64,000 nt of DNA from UBA4615 sp964399635 (GCA_964399635.1 CAYNRU010000011.1:1-64000), one strand, 5' to 3'. Numbered from the stretch's first letter, positions 1-8,567 are shown. Made by a program: numbers and translations. Notes: generated by a model not told the origin, from the letters alone.

Positions 1-9
1 CCCCGCGGC

Positions 10-2946
10 TCACCCGCAGGTGCCGATCCATCCGCAGTTGCCGCAGCGGTCGCAGCCGTCGACGCGGGCCAGCGTCGGGTTGTGGCACTCCGGGCACTCG
101 CGGCCGGTGACGCGCGGCGCGCCATGCGCGGTCGCCGCCGGGCCGCCGGCCGGCCCCGGCACGCCGGACGGCCCCGCGCCCACCCCCGGCGCGAAGGCCT
201 GCATCGGCGTACGCGGCGCGCCCTCTGCATCGAGGATGCCGAGCATGCGGTAGCGATGGAGCAGCAAGGCGGCGATGTAGGCGATCGTGGACGGCCAGAC
301 GCGGCTCTTCGACTCGCCGGGCACCGGCGCCCAGAAATCGCCGCGAGGCTCGGCGAAGTCGACGAGCTTGACGAGCTTGCGGCCGATCCAGGCCGGGTCG
401 ACGATTCGCATGTCGAGCGACAGCAGCTTGGTCAGCCCGTCGAAGGCGCGCGGATAGCTGCCTGCGAGCCACACGGAGTACGGCCGGCGCGAGCCATCGG
501 GCAGCGTCAACTCCTTGACGACCATGTGGATGTCGTCGCCGGTGGCCGGGTTGGACACGTCCACCGACCAGGACATCGTGCCGTCGGTACCGGTCTTGGG
601 CTCCTTGCGCGAGATCAGCGCATCGAGCATCGGGGTGGCGGCGGGCGGATCGCTGAACACCCCGAGCGCGTCACACCGATGGCGCACGATCCGGGCGAGC
701 CCGGCGACCAGCGACGGCATCCGCTCGGGACGGCCCGGGTCGAGCTCCAGCACGAAGCCGTCCTGGCCCGGCGTCGCGGCCAGCGAGTCGAGCTTCTTAG
801 CCACCCACGCGGGGTCGTCGCAGCGCAGGTCCATCGAGAGGGTCTTGGCGATGGCCGCGAGGCCGCGCGGCTGCTCGTTGCCGGTGACCCAGGCCTCGAA
901 GGGCCGGGACCGCCCGCCCTGCTCGACATGCCCGACCACCACCGCGAAGCTGCCCGCCGGATGCTCGACCAGCACGGTCCAGGACGGGTTGCCCCCCGGC
1001 AGGATGGGCCGATCGGGCCAGCGCAACGAGGCCAGTGCCGGCGCGGGGATCGCCTTGAGCGCGATGCGCCGGTCGGCGTCCGACTGCTGGAGGTCGTCCG
1101 GGGCCAGCTGCGACGGCACCGCCGCCGGCGTCTTCGGGGCGTCGACCGACAGCACCGCGCCGGTGACGTCGTTGGGCCGGTAGATGGTGATGCCCTTGAG
1201 CCCCATGCGCCAGGCGTCGACGTACAGGGACGCGGTGTCGGCGAGCGGCGTCTCGATGGGCACGTTGACGGTCTTGGAGATCGCCGCGTCCACGAAGGGG
1301 GCGACTGCAGCCACCATCAGCAGGTGGTCCCGGGCGCGCATCTGCAGCGCCGACACGAAGGCGTCCGGCAGCGTCGCGGTACCGGCGTCGAAGGCCGCGT
1401 CGAAGGCCTCGGGGTCGGGCTGCATCGCGCGCCACAGGCGGAACGCATGGTCGTGGACGCGAAAGGCCTGCCGGCTGCCGTCGGCCATCCGCTTCATGCG
1501 GGTGTACGACCAGGAGAAGGCCGGCTCGATGCCGTTGGACGCGTTGTCGGCGAAGGCGAGCGTGATGGTGCCGGTGGGCGCGATCGAGAGCAGGTGCGAG
1601 TTTCGGATGCCGTGGCGCGCGATGTCCTCGCGCAGCGGGGCCGGCAGCGTCGACGCGAAGCGCGGCGCGGCGAGGTACTGCGCGGCATCGAACAGCGGGA
1701 AGGCGCCGAGCTCGCGGGCGAGCGCGACGGACGCGGCGTAGGCCTCGTGGCACATGAACTCGGCGATGCGCCCGGCGATGCTGCGGCCGGCGTCGGTGTC
1801 GTAGCGATGACCGAGCATGATCAGCGCATCGCCCAGGCCCAGGAAGCCCAGGCCGATCCGGCGCTTGGCCTGCGCTTCGGCGGCCTGCTGCGGCAGCGGC
1901 CACAGCGTGACGTCGAGCACGCGGTCGAGGATCTCGACGCCGGTGCGCACCACGCGGCGCAGACGGTCCCAGTCGATGGCCGCGTCGGGCTGGAACGGCC
2001 GCCCGACGACGCGGGTGAGGTCGACCGAGCCGAGGTCGCAGCAGCCGTAGGGCGGCAGCGTCTGCTCGCCGCAGGGATTGCTGGCCGCGATGACCTCGCA
2101 GTAGGACAGGTTGTTGCGTGCGTTGATGGTGTCGATGAACAGCACGCCGGGCTCGGCCGATTCGTGCGCCGCGCGCATGATCGTGTCCCAGAGATCGCGC
2201 GCGCGCAGGCTGCGGTACACCCAGCGCCCGTCCGGCCGGCGGCGGGCGCCCGCGAGCTCGGCCGAGGGCTCGGCGTCGTGGACCAGCTCGAACGCCGCGT
2301 CGGCCTCGACTGCGCGCATCAGCGCGTCCGTGACCGCCACGCTGACGTTGAACTGGGTGAGCTCGCCCGGTGTGCGCTTGGCTGCGACGAAGGCCTCGAT
2401 GTCAGGGTGGTCGCAGCGGAGCACGCCCATCTGGGCGCCGCGCCGGGCGCCGGCGCTCTCGACGGTCTTGCACATCGCATCGTAGACGCGCATGTAGCTG
2501 ACCGGCCCGGAGGCGCGCGACATCGTGCCGCGCACCAGCGCGTTGTGCGGGCGGATGGGCGAGAAGTCGTAGCCGACGCCGCCGCCGCGGCGCATCGTCT
2601 CGGCCGCCTGCTCGAGCGCCCGCATGATGCCGGGCACGCCGTCCTGCTCGCCAGCCATGAAGTCGCCGATGGGCTGGACGAAGCAGTTGATGAGCGTGGC
2701 CTGCAGGCCGGTGCCGGCGGCCGAGGCGATCCGGCCGCCGGGCACGAAGCCTTCCTCCATCGCGTCGAGGAAGCGGCGCGCCTGCCCGTCGTCGCGGGCG
2801 AGCGCGCGTGCCGTGCGCGCAAGCACCTCGGTAGCGCTGCGCTCGGGGCCCTTGGCGTACTTCTCGAGGAGCACCTCGGTGGCGACCTCCTGGGGTGGGA
2901 GCTCGGGTGCAGGCGGTGCGAGCGCGGGCTTGGGATCGCGTTTCAT
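10..2946 (-). CDS. nrdJ: Adenosylcobalamin-dependent (class II) ribonucleotide reductase
   Basis: Reduces ribonucleotides to deoxyribonucleotides, using adenosylcobalamin to make the active-site thiyl radical. The 978-residue product carries the class II core: redox Cys88 in INCF, the active-site motif N290-P-C292-G-E294-Q (radical Cys292 with Asn290 and Glu294), and a later APTGTI loop. The C-terminus holds two related modules of about 130 residues (roughly 645-760 and 780-905), which resemble the TSCPD-type C-terminal module of NrdJ. It ends in a Cys-rich tail (C951, C954, C965, C968, C971, C977), probably the thiol shuttle that re-reduces the active site. The ATG at 2946 is the natural start. 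The gene stands alone, divergent from dsbB. I found no B12-riboswitch box in the 205-nt spacer. Family assignment is firm; the tail's role is inferred. Confidence 0.95.
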   Translation of the reverse strand: MKRDPKPALAPPAPELPPQEVATEVLLEKYAKGPERSATEVLARTARALARDDGQARRFLDAMEEGFVPGGRIASAAGTGLQATLINCFVQPIGDFMAGEQDGVPGIMRALEQAAETMRRGGGVGYDFSPIRPHNALVRGTMSRASGPVSYMRVYDAMCKTVESAGARRGAQMGVLRCDHPDIEAFVAAKRTPGELTQFNVSVAVTDALMRAVEADAAFELVHDAEPSAELAGARRRPDGRWVYRSLRARDLWDTIMRAAHESAEPGVLFIDTINARNNLSYCEVIAASNPCGEQTLPPYGCCDLGSVDLTRVVGRPFQPDAAIDWDRLRRVVRTGVEILDRVLDVTLWPLPQQAAEAQAKRRIGLGFLGLGDALIMLGHRYDTDAGRSIAGRIAEFMCHEAYAASVALARELGAFPLFDAAQYLAAPRFASTLPAPLREDIARHGIRNSHLLSIAPTGTITLAFADNASNGIEPAFSWSYTRMKRMADGSRQAFRVHDHAFRLWRAMQPDPEAFDAAFDAGTATLPDAFVSALQMRARDHLLMVAAVAPFVDAAISKTVNVPIETPLADTASLYVDAWRMGLKGITIYRPNDVTGAVLSVDAPKTPAAVPSQLAPDDLQQSDADRRIALKAIPAPALASLRWPDRPILPGGNPSWTVLVEHPAGSFAVVVGHVEQGGRSRPFEAWVTGNEQPRGLAAIAKTLSMDLRCDDPAWVAKKLDSLAATPGQDGFVLELDPGRPERMPSLVAGLARIVRHRCDALGVFSDPPAATPMLDALISRKEPKTGTDGTMSWSVDVSNPATGDDIHMVVKELTLPDGSRRPYSVWLAGSYPRAFDGLTKLLSLDMRIVDPAWIGRKLVKLVDFAEPRGDFWAPVPGESKSRVWPSTIAYIAALLLHRYRMLGILDAEGAPRTPMQAFAPGVGAGPSGVPGPAGGPAATAHGAPRVTGRECPECHNPTLARVDGCDRCGNCGWIGTCG

Positions 2947-3075
2947 CGGGTCGGCTCCATTCGATGCCGGGCCGGGCGGACGCCGCGTCGTGCGACGGGG
3001 TGCGCGGGCGCTCGGGACTGGGTGGCGCCGGCCGGACTCGACCGGGCTGCCCCAATGGAGACATCGTACGTTGTC

Positions 3076-3098
3076 GGTGGCTCATCCGGTGCGCCACC
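3076..3098. promoter_or_regulatory. Inverted repeat in the nrdJ/dsbB divergent spacer
   Basis: GGTGGC, 11 nt, GCCACC forms a perfect 6-bp inverted repeat. It lies just upstream of a candidate minus-strand -10 (TACGAT, plus-strand complement at 3063-3068) for nrdJ. It could be an operator or only a G+C-rich hairpin; no regulator is recognised. Confidence 0.25.
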
Positions 3099-3136
3099 CG
3101 GCGCGCCGGGGACGGCCCGCGTGGCCCGCGAACCGC

Positions 3137-3142
3137 TATGAT
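3137..3142 (+). promoter_or_regulatory. Candidate -10 (TATGAT) for dsbB
   Basis: TATGAT ends 9 nt before the dsbB ATG at 3152, so transcription would begin almost at the start codon. No convincing -35 or Shine-Dalgarno sequence is visible. This suggests a leaderless or near-leaderless message. Confidence 0.35.
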
Positions 3143-3151
3143 CGGGGTCCT

Positions 3152-3691
3152 ATGACCCGAATCCGATCCGGCCGCGGCGTGAGTGCCCGCCCGCCGCGCG
3201 CCGCGAGCGTGCTCACCACGATCGGGGTCTTCAGCCTGCTGGTGCTGTCCGTCGCGCTCATCGCGCAGCACGTCTTCGACATCCAGCCGTGTCCGTGGTG
3301 CGTGATCCAGCGGATCGCGGTGATCGCGATCGCGCTGATCGCGCTGGTGGGCGCGGGGCTGGCCGGCATCGCGCCCCGGGTCGCGCCCGGCGTGGCCGCG
3401 GCAGGCGTGCTGGCCCTGGCGGTCGGCGGGGCGGTGGCCGCGTGGCACCAGCACACGGTGGCTGCCAAGCAACTGACCTGCGCGTTCACCTGGGCCGACC
3501 GCACCCTGATGAGCCTTCAGCTCGACGCGCTGTGGCCGTCCGTCTTCAAGGTCGGCGCCACCTGCGCCGACGCCGCCCAGGCGCTGATGCTCGGTCTTCC
3601 CTTCGAGGCCTGGAGCGGCGCATGGTTCGTGCTGGCCGGCGGCGCGGCGCTGTACGCGTTCGTCCTGGCGGCCCGGCAGGGCCGGCGCTGA
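3152..3691 (+). CDS. dsbB: Disulfide bond formation protein B
   Basis: Inner-membrane quinone reductase that re-oxidises DsbA and passes electrons to ubiquinone. The 179-residue protein has four hydrophobic segments. The first periplasmic loop carries the CPWC pair (C47, C50) and the second carries C110 and C138, the two redox pairs expected of DsbB. I chose the ATG at 3152 because longer in-frame extensions run antisense through nrdJ. A TATGAT hexamer lies directly upstream. The gene is convergent with oxyR, with only 6 nt between stop codons. The partner DsbA is not in this window. Identification rests on the cysteine spacing and membrane topology. Confidence 0.92.
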   Translation: MTRIRSGRGVSARPPRAASVLTTIGVFSLLVLSVALIAQHVFDIQPCPWCVIQRIAVIAIALIALVGAGLAGIAPRVAPGVAAAGVLALAVGGAVAAWHQHTVAAKQLTCAFTWADRTLMSLQLDALWPSVFKVGATCADAAQALMLGLPFEAWSGAWFVLAGGAALYAFVLAARQGRR

Positions 3692-3697
3692 GCCGGC

Positions 3698-4624
3698 TCA
3701 GCGGCGCCTGGGGCGTCCGCGCGGCGCCTCGGCGAGCGTCGTGGCGATCCCGGCCAGCGCGTCCAGTTCGGCCGTGCGCGCCGTGCTCAAGCGCGCCACG
3801 ATCGCAATGCCGCGGCGCGGCGCGGGCGCGGCGATCGGGCGCGCCACCACCGATGTGCCGTTGAGGGCGCCCGCCCGGATCGCCATCTCGGGCAGCAGCG
3901 CGATCCCCATCCCCTCCTCGACCATCTGGACCAGGGTGGCGACGCTGCTCGCCTCGATGCCGCTCGGGTTCGCCCGCTCGGATAGCCCGCAGCCCTCGAG
4001 CGTGTGGCTGCGCAGGCAGTGTCCCTCCTCGAGGAGGAGCAGCCGCTCGGGGTCGAGCGCGGCGACGTTCGGGCGGGCGCGCCTGGCCGCAGGGTCGCCC
4101 TCGGCCGCGATCAGCCACAGCTCCTCGACGAACAGCTCGCGGGTCAGCAGGCCGCTCACGTCGTAGGGCAGCGCGATCAGCGCGAAGTCGAGGCTGCCGT
4201 CGCGCACTCGCTCGAGCAGCCGCGCCGTCGGATCCTCGCGCAGCGCGATGCGCAGCCGCGGGTGGCGCTCGCGGCTGGTCCGCAGCACCACCGGCAGCAG
4301 GTAGGGGGCGATGGTCGGGATGGCGCCCAGGCGCAGCAGCCCGGTCATCGGCTCGGCCGCGCGGATCGCATGCGCGACCAGGTCGCCGGCCATCGACAGC
4401 AGCACACGGGCCCGCTCGACCACCTCGATACCCACCGGCGTCATCCGTACGCGTTGGCGGTCGCGCTCCACCAGCTGCACGCCCAGCTGGCGCTCGAGCT
4501 CCTGGATGCCGCCCGACAAGGTCGATTGCGTGACGAAGCAGGCCTCGGCGGCCTGGGTGAAATGGCGCTTCTCGGAGAGCTTCACCAGGTAGGACAGCTG
4601 GCGCATCGAGGGCAGGGCGTTCAT
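3698..4624 (-). CDS. oxyR: OxyR-type LysR regulator, divergent from ahpC
   Basis: LysR-family peroxide sensor and transcription activator, 308 residues. The N-terminal winged helix-turn-helix spans about residues 5-65 and the effector domain about 92-295. The redox pair is present as C203 (in EEGHC) and C212, nine residues apart as in E. coli OxyR (C199/C208). The gene is divergent from ahpC-ahpF with 140 bp between, the classical arrangement for direct control of alkyl hydroperoxide reductase. A second OxyR-like gene, also with both cysteines, lies at 30009-31013. This copy is more divergent in its C-terminal half, ending in an Arg-rich tail. Which of the two is the main peroxide sensor cannot be told from sequence. 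Confidence 0.88.
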   Translation of the reverse strand: MNALPSMRQLSYLVKLSEKRHFTQAAEACFVTQSTLSGGIQELERQLGVQLVERDRQRVRMTPVGIEVVERARVLLSMAGDLVAHAIRAAEPMTGLLRLGAIPTIAPYLLPVVLRTSRERHPRLRIALREDPTARLLERVRDGSLDFALIALPYDVSGLLTRELFVEELWLIAAEGDPAARRARPNVAALDPERLLLLEEGHCLRSHTLEGCGLSERANPSGIEASSVATLVQMVEEGMGIALLPEMAIRAGALNGTSVVARPIAAPAPRRGIAIVARLSTARTAELDALAGIATTLAEAPRGRPRRR

Positions 4625-4629
4625 CGGAA

Positions 4630-4664
4630 TATCCGATTGGATAAATCGTCATTATCCGTTGGAT
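4630..4664. promoter_or_regulatory. Candidate OxyR operator between oxyR and ahpC
   Basis: Two near-identical short palindromes, ATCC-N4-GGAT and ATCC-N3-GGAT, have centres about 22 bp (two helical turns) apart in an AT-richer patch just upstream of the oxyR start. OxyR tetramers contact four short elements each one helical turn apart, so the layout fits. The core differs from the E. coli ATAG/CTAT consensus, so the site is inferred from position and symmetry. Confidence 0.5.
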
Positions 4665-4764
4665 CGATCGAACGGGGAAGCCCAGACTCCGCTCATCCGA
4701 TCCGCACCGTGCACCGCAGGGGCGGATCGAGGTTCCCCCCAAACCCCCGATACCGGAGTGCCAC

Positions 4765-5328
4765 ATGCCCCTCATCAACACGCAGATCAAGCCTTTCTCG
4801 GCGACCGCCTTCCACAAAGGCAAGTTCGTGCCAGTCACCGACGCGACGCTCAAGGGCCGGTGGTCGGTCATCGTCTTCTACCCGGCCGACTTCACCTTCG
4901 TGTGCCCGACCGAGCTTGGCGACCTCGCCGATCACTACGCGACCTTCAAGTCTCTGGGCGTCGAGGTGTACTCGGTCTCGACCGACACGCACTTCACGCA
5001 CAAGGCGTGGCACGACACCTCGGACACGATCGGCAAGATCCAGTACCCGATGATCGCCGACCCGACGGGTACGCTGACCCGCAACTTCGACGTGATGATC
5101 GAGGAGGAGGGCCTGGCGCTGCGCGGCACCTTCGTCATCGACCCCGAGGGCCTGATCAAGCTCTGCGAGATCCACGACAACGGCATCGGCCGCGATGCGT
5201 CGGAGTTGCTGCGCAAGGTGCAGGCCGCCCAGTACGTGGCCGCGCACCCGGGCGAGGTCTGCCCGGCCAGTTGGACGCCGGGCGCCGAGACGCTCGAGCC
5301 GTCGCTGGAACTGGTCGGCAAGATCTGA
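4765..5328 (+). CDS. ahpC: Alkyl hydroperoxide reductase subunit C (2-Cys peroxiredoxin)
   Basis: Typical 2-Cys peroxiredoxin that reduces hydrogen peroxide, organic peroxides and peroxynitrite in the cytosol. At 187 residues it matches the usual AhpC length. The peroxidatic cysteine is C47 in FVCPTE and the resolving cysteine is C166 in GEVCPA. Its reductant is AhpF, encoded 51 nt downstream on the same strand, so the two are almost certainly co-transcribed. The divergent OxyR and the paired palindromes between them indicate peroxide induction. Confidence 0.97.
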   Translation: MPLINTQIKPFSATAFHKGKFVPVTDATLKGRWSVIVFYPADFTFVCPTELGDLADHYATFKSLGVEVYSVSTDTHFTHKAWHDTSDTIGKIQYPMIADPTGTLTRNFDVMIEEEGLALRGTFVIDPEGLIKLCEIHDNGIGRDASELLRKVQAAQYVAAHPGEVCPASWTPGAETLEPSLELVGKI

Positions 5329-5379
5329 CCGCAGCGGCATCGCCTGCCACGCCCCACCGCACGCATCACGAGGTCACCC

Positions 5380-6978
5380 ATGCTCGACACCAAGCTGAAG
5401 ACGCAACTGAAGGGCTACCTGGAGCGGGTCACGCTGCCGGTGGAGATCGTCGCCTCGCTGGACGACGGCGAGCCGTCGCGGCGCATGGCCGCACTGCTCG
5501 CGGAGATCGTCGCGCTGAGCCCGCTGCTGACCCTGTCCGAGCGTCGCGACAGCGCCGAGCGCGCGCCGTCCTTCTCGGTGGGCCGCGCCGGCCAGCCGGC
5601 GGGCGTGCGGTTCGCAGGGATCCCGCTCGGCCACGAGTTCACGTCGCTGGTGCTCGCGCTGCTGCAGGTGGGGGGGCATCCGCCCCGGGTCGAGTCCGAC
5701 GTGCTCGACCAGATTCGTGCGCTCGATGGCGACTACGCGTTCGAGACCTACGTCTCGCTCGGCTGCCAGAACTGTCCGGACGTCGTGCAGGCCCTGAACC
5801 TGATGGCGATCGTCAATCCCAGGATCCGCCACACGATGATCGATGGCGCGCTGTTCCAGGGCGAGGTGGCGTCACGCAGGATCATGGCGGTGCCCTCGGT
5901 GCACCTGAACGGCGAGTCGTTCGGGCAGGGCCGCACGACGCTCGAGGAGATCCTCGCCCGGCTGGACACCGGCGCGGCGGCGCGTGCCGCCGGCAAGCTC
6001 GCCGCCAAGGAGGTCTTCGACATGCTGATCGTCGGGGGCGGGCCGGCGGGCGCGTCGGCCGCGATCTATGCGGCGCGCAAGGGCATCCGAACCGGCCTCG
6101 TCGCCGAGCGCTTCGGCGGCCAGCTGCTCGACACGATGGGCATCGAGAACTTGGTATCGCTCAAGGCGACCGAGGGCCCGAGGCTCGCCGCGTCGCTCGA
6201 GCAGCACGTGCGCGAGCACGCGGTCGACGTGATGAACCTGCAGCGCGCGAGCGCGCTGGTGCCGGGCGCGCGCCCGGGCGACCCGATCGAGGTGAGGCTC
6301 GAGAGCGGTGCGACGCTGCGCGCGCGCAGCGTGGTCGTGTCGACGGGTGCGCGCTGGCGCGAGCTGGGCGTGCCCGGCGAGCGCGAGTACCGCAACCGCG
6401 GCGTCGCCTACTGCCGGCACTGCGACGGTCCGCTCTACAAGGGCAAGCGCGTCGCCGTGGCCGGCGGGGGCAACTCTGGCGTCGAGGCCGCGATCGACCT
6501 CGCAGGCATCGTCGAGCATGTGACGGTGCTGGAGTTCGCGGCCGGGCTGCGCGCCGACGCGGTGCTGCAGCGCAAGCTCGCCAGCCTGCCGAACGTCACG
6601 GTCGTGACGAACGCGCAGACGACCGCGGTGCTCGGCGACGGCGAGCGGGTGGTCGGGCTTCGCTATACGGACCGCGCCGGCGGCGGATCGCACGAGCTGC
6701 CGCTCGCCGGTGTCTTCGTGCAGATCGGGCTGTTGCCGAACACCGGCTGGCTCGAGGGTACCGTCGCGCTGTCGCGCCACGGCGAGATCGAGATCGACGC
6801 GCGCGGCCAGACCTCGGTGCCCGGCGTGTTCGCGGCCGGCGATGCGACCACCGTGCCGTTCAAGCAGATCATCATCGCGATGGGAGAAGGCTCGAAGGCG
6901 GCGCTCGCGGCTTTCGAGCATCTGATCAGGGCGCCGGCGCCCGGGCCGCTCGCCACGCCGATGCCGCTGGCCGCCTGA
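5380..6978 (+). CDS. ahpF: Alkyl hydroperoxide reductase subunit F
   Basis: NADH- and FAD-dependent disulfide reductase that recycles AhpC. The 532-residue product shows the full AhpF plan. An N-terminal double-thioredoxin-like domain (about 1-200) carries the C129-x-x-C132 relay. The thioredoxin-reductase-like part has the FAD motif GGGPAG near residue 217, the NADH motif GGGNSG, and the catalytic C345-RH-C348. The second FAD signature near the C-terminus reads FAAGDAT. C345/C348 are numbered as in E. coli AhpF. Second gene of the ahpCF operon. Confidence 0.97.
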   Translation: MLDTKLKTQLKGYLERVTLPVEIVASLDDGEPSRRMAALLAEIVALSPLLTLSERRDSAERAPSFSVGRAGQPAGVRFAGIPLGHEFTSLVLALLQVGGHPPRVESDVLDQIRALDGDYAFETYVSLGCQNCPDVVQALNLMAIVNPRIRHTMIDGALFQGEVASRRIMAVPSVHLNGESFGQGRTTLEEILARLDTGAAARAAGKLAAKEVFDMLIVGGGPAGASAAIYAARKGIRTGLVAERFGGQLLDTMGIENLVSLKATEGPRLAASLEQHVREHAVDVMNLQRASALVPGARPGDPIEVRLESGATLRARSVVVSTGARWRELGVPGEREYRNRGVAYCRHCDGPLYKGKRVAVAGGGNSGVEAAIDLAGIVEHVTVLEFAAGLRADAVLQRKLASLPNVTVVTNAQTTAVLGDGERVVGLRYTDRAGGGSHELPLAGVFVQIGLLPNTGWLEGTVALSRHGEIEIDARGQTSVPGVFAAGDATTVPFKQIIIAMGEGSKAALAAFEHLIRAPAPGPLATPMPLAA

Positions 6979-7044
6979 GGAACGGTCACGCCGGGTTCTT
7001 CGGGAGCGCCACCGCGGTGGGCCCGAACTCCGGGCGTGCTAGCC

Positions 7045-7089
7045 TCGTGCTCCGATTTCGTGCCCCGATCTCGTGCCCCGATCTCGTGC
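7045..7089. repeat. 13-bp tandem repeat upstream of the CusF-like gene
   Basis: Three full copies and a partial fourth of a 13-bp unit (TCGTGCYCCGATY), starting at 7045, 7058, 7071 and 7084. Copies 2 and 3 are identical and copy 1 differs at two positions. The block sits in the 155-nt spacer after ahpF, ending 44 nt before the next start codon. It may be an iterated binding site or a slippage product. Confidence 0.7.
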
Positions 7090-7133
7090 CCGGGGCCAGG
7101 GCGTCCCGCAGTCGACCTTCACGGAACCCGCAC

Positions 7134-7511
7134 ATGGACCGACCCACCCGCCTCCTCACCGGTCGCCGCGCGCCGCCTGCGTACGGTCTCCTCGCCGCCT
7201 GCATGCTCGCCGTACCGCTCGCCCTGCCGGGGCCGACCGTGGCCGCGGATCCGCGGGTGCCGCCGCAGCTCGCGCAGGCCGCCACGGACGCCTACACGCA
7301 GGCGGAGGTGCGCCGCGTCGACCGCGACGGGCGCAAGATCACCCTCAAGCACGGCGAGATCAAGAGCCTCGCGATGCCGCCCATGACGATGGTGTTCCAG
7401 GTGTCCGACCCGGCGATGCTCGACACCGTGAAGGCGGGCGACACGGTGCGCTTCAAGGCCATCGAGCGCAGCGGCACCTACGTCGTCACGGCGCTCGAGC
7501 GGGCGCCCTGA
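7134..7511 (+). CDS. CusF-like periplasmic copper-binding protein
   Basis: Small secreted protein of 125 residues with an N-terminal signal or anchor region (hydrophobic about 17-37, with an AADP cleavage-like site). A CusF-type OB-fold domain follows at about 55-123. The metal ligands of CusF appear as H73, M84 and M86 in the block ending MPPMTMVF. The Trp that forms a cation-pi contact with Cu(I) in E. coli CusF is replaced by M81, as in many stand-alone CusF-like proteins. It probably binds periplasmic Cu(I) and hands it to an exporter or cuproenzyme. No cusCBA genes are nearby; the copA/cueR/copZ cluster lies about 7 kb away. Confidence 0.75.
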   Translation: MDRPTRLLTGRRAPPAYGLLAACMLAVPLALPGPTVAADPRVPPQLAQAATDAYTQAEVRRVDRDGRKITLKHGEIKSLAMPPMTMVFQVSDPAMLDTVKAGDTVRFKAIERSGTYVVTALERAP

Positions 7512-7664
7512 TCGCGGCGCGCGCCCCGCGCCGGGGGCGGGCGGATCGCATCGCCGCGGGTCGCGCGGATCGGCGCCGCGGCGTAAGATCGGTCGCGTCC
7601 GACGCGGGGGCACGGGGCCCGCCGCGCCTGGGCAATCGTGCAGAACCAGGGAGGTTCCACCTTG

Positions 7665-7910
7665 ATGAAGCGACTCGTCCTGATCACCGCGCTGCTCGGC
7701 TTCGCCGCCGTCGCCCAGGCTTCCGAGCCCACGTGCGCCCTCAACGCGACGGAGAAGAAGCTCGCCGGCGCTGCGAAGAACAGCTTCATGAAGAAGTGCG
7801 AGACCGACGCGAAGACGTCCTGCGACGCCAAGGCCGCCGAGAAGAAGCTGGCCGGCGCAGCCAAGAACAGCTTCGTCAAGAAGTGCGTCGGTGACGCCGT
7901 CGGCAGCTGA
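7665..7910 (+). CDS. PsiF-repeat periplasmic protein
   Basis: An 81-residue protein with a signal peptide (about 1-21, ending AQAS) and two near-perfect copies of the PsiF repeat, a Lys-rich KKLAGAAKNSF core followed by KKC. Each copy carries flanking cysteines. PsiF in E. coli is phosphate-starvation inducible and has no known biochemical role. I chose the ATG at 7665 because a strong AGGGAGG ribosome site ends 10 nt upstream; longer versions using a GTG or TTG add no signal-like sequence. Family is clear, function unknown. Confidence 0.8.
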   Translation: MKRLVLITALLGFAAVAQASEPTCALNATEKKLAGAAKNSFMKKCETDAKTSCDAKAAEKKLAGAAKNSFVKKCVGDAVGS

Positions 7911-7963
7911 TTCCGCAGCCAGACGCCTCCGGCCGCCCGGACCGCCTTACCTGGAGTCTGACC

Positions 7964-8404
7964 ATGGCGGGCAGCGCTGATACACACGGCGGGCTCAGGA
8001 CGCTGCCCCCGGTGGCGCTTCTGGAGTCGATGGGCTTCGTGCGCATCGTCTCGGTCGATCGCGAGGCGGGCATCGTGCGCGCGGAGTTCGATGCGCTTCC
8101 GCGCTTTTGCCACAGCGAGGGCACGACGGTCCAGGGCGGTTTCATCACCGCCTGGCTCGACTTCACGATGGCGCAGGCAGCGCTCGCCCGCGCCGCGCAG
8201 CCGATCGGCGTGGCGAGCCTTGAGTTGAAGGTCAGTTTCCTGCGCCGTGTGGGGCCGGGCCGGGTGCTTGCCGAGGGGCGCGTGTGCCGGCTCGGCGGGC
8301 GAGTCGCGTTCCTGGAGGCCAGCCTGTTCGATCCGCAGGGCGGGCTGCTGGCCACGGCGTCGTCGACGGCGCTGACCGCCGCCCCGCCCGCGCGCCACGG
8401 CTGA
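7964..8404 (+). CDS. PaaI-family hotdog thioesterase
   Basis: A 146-residue single hotdog-fold protein of the PaaI/YbgC-like acyl-CoA thioesterase superfamily. The segment around residues 56-72 (VQGGFITAWLDFTM) matches the central helix region where family members carry HGG and a catalytic Asp. Here the usual His of HGG is Gln, while the Asp is present (D66). It probably hydrolyses an acyl-CoA thioester, but the substrate cannot be predicted. It lies 53 nt after the psiF-like gene and is convergent with spoVR. Confidence 0.7.
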   Translation: MAGSADTHGGLRTLPPVALLESMGFVRIVSVDREAGIVRAEFDALPRFCHSEGTTVQGGFITAWLDFTMAQAALARAAQPIGVASLELKVSFLRRVGPGRVLAEGRVCRLGGRVAFLEASLFDPQGGLLATASSTALTAAPPARHG

Positions 8405-8567
8405 GGTGTGCGCCCGGCAGGGCGCCCGGGGTCACCCACGCACCGTTTGCGATCGTGTCGTCGATGCGCGCGCGGCCCGGGCCGGCGTACGCCGCGCCAA
8501 CGACCGCCGGGCCGTCACCCGGTACGGAGTGCCGGTGTTCCCTGCTGGCGGCCAGCGCCCGGGGCGC

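Noticed and set aside
82..3141. Very long plus-strand open frame opposite nrdJ (over 1000 codons)
   Set aside because: It is a shadow frame caused by high G+C third positions; the product is Arg/Gly/His-rich low-complexity sequence, while the minus strand encodes a clear ribonucleotide reductase. The same applies to long frames opposite uvrA, copA, spoVR/yeaH and prkA.
2947..3151. Cobalamin riboswitch upstream of nrdJ
   Set aside because: Expected for a B12-dependent enzyme, but I could not find the B12-box core or an adjacent purine-rich conserved segment on the minus strand; only a simple inverted repeat is present.
7665..7910. PsiF gene as a pho-regulon member
   Set aside because: The family name suggests phosphate control, but I saw no PHO-box-like direct repeats upstream; the name alone is not evidence.
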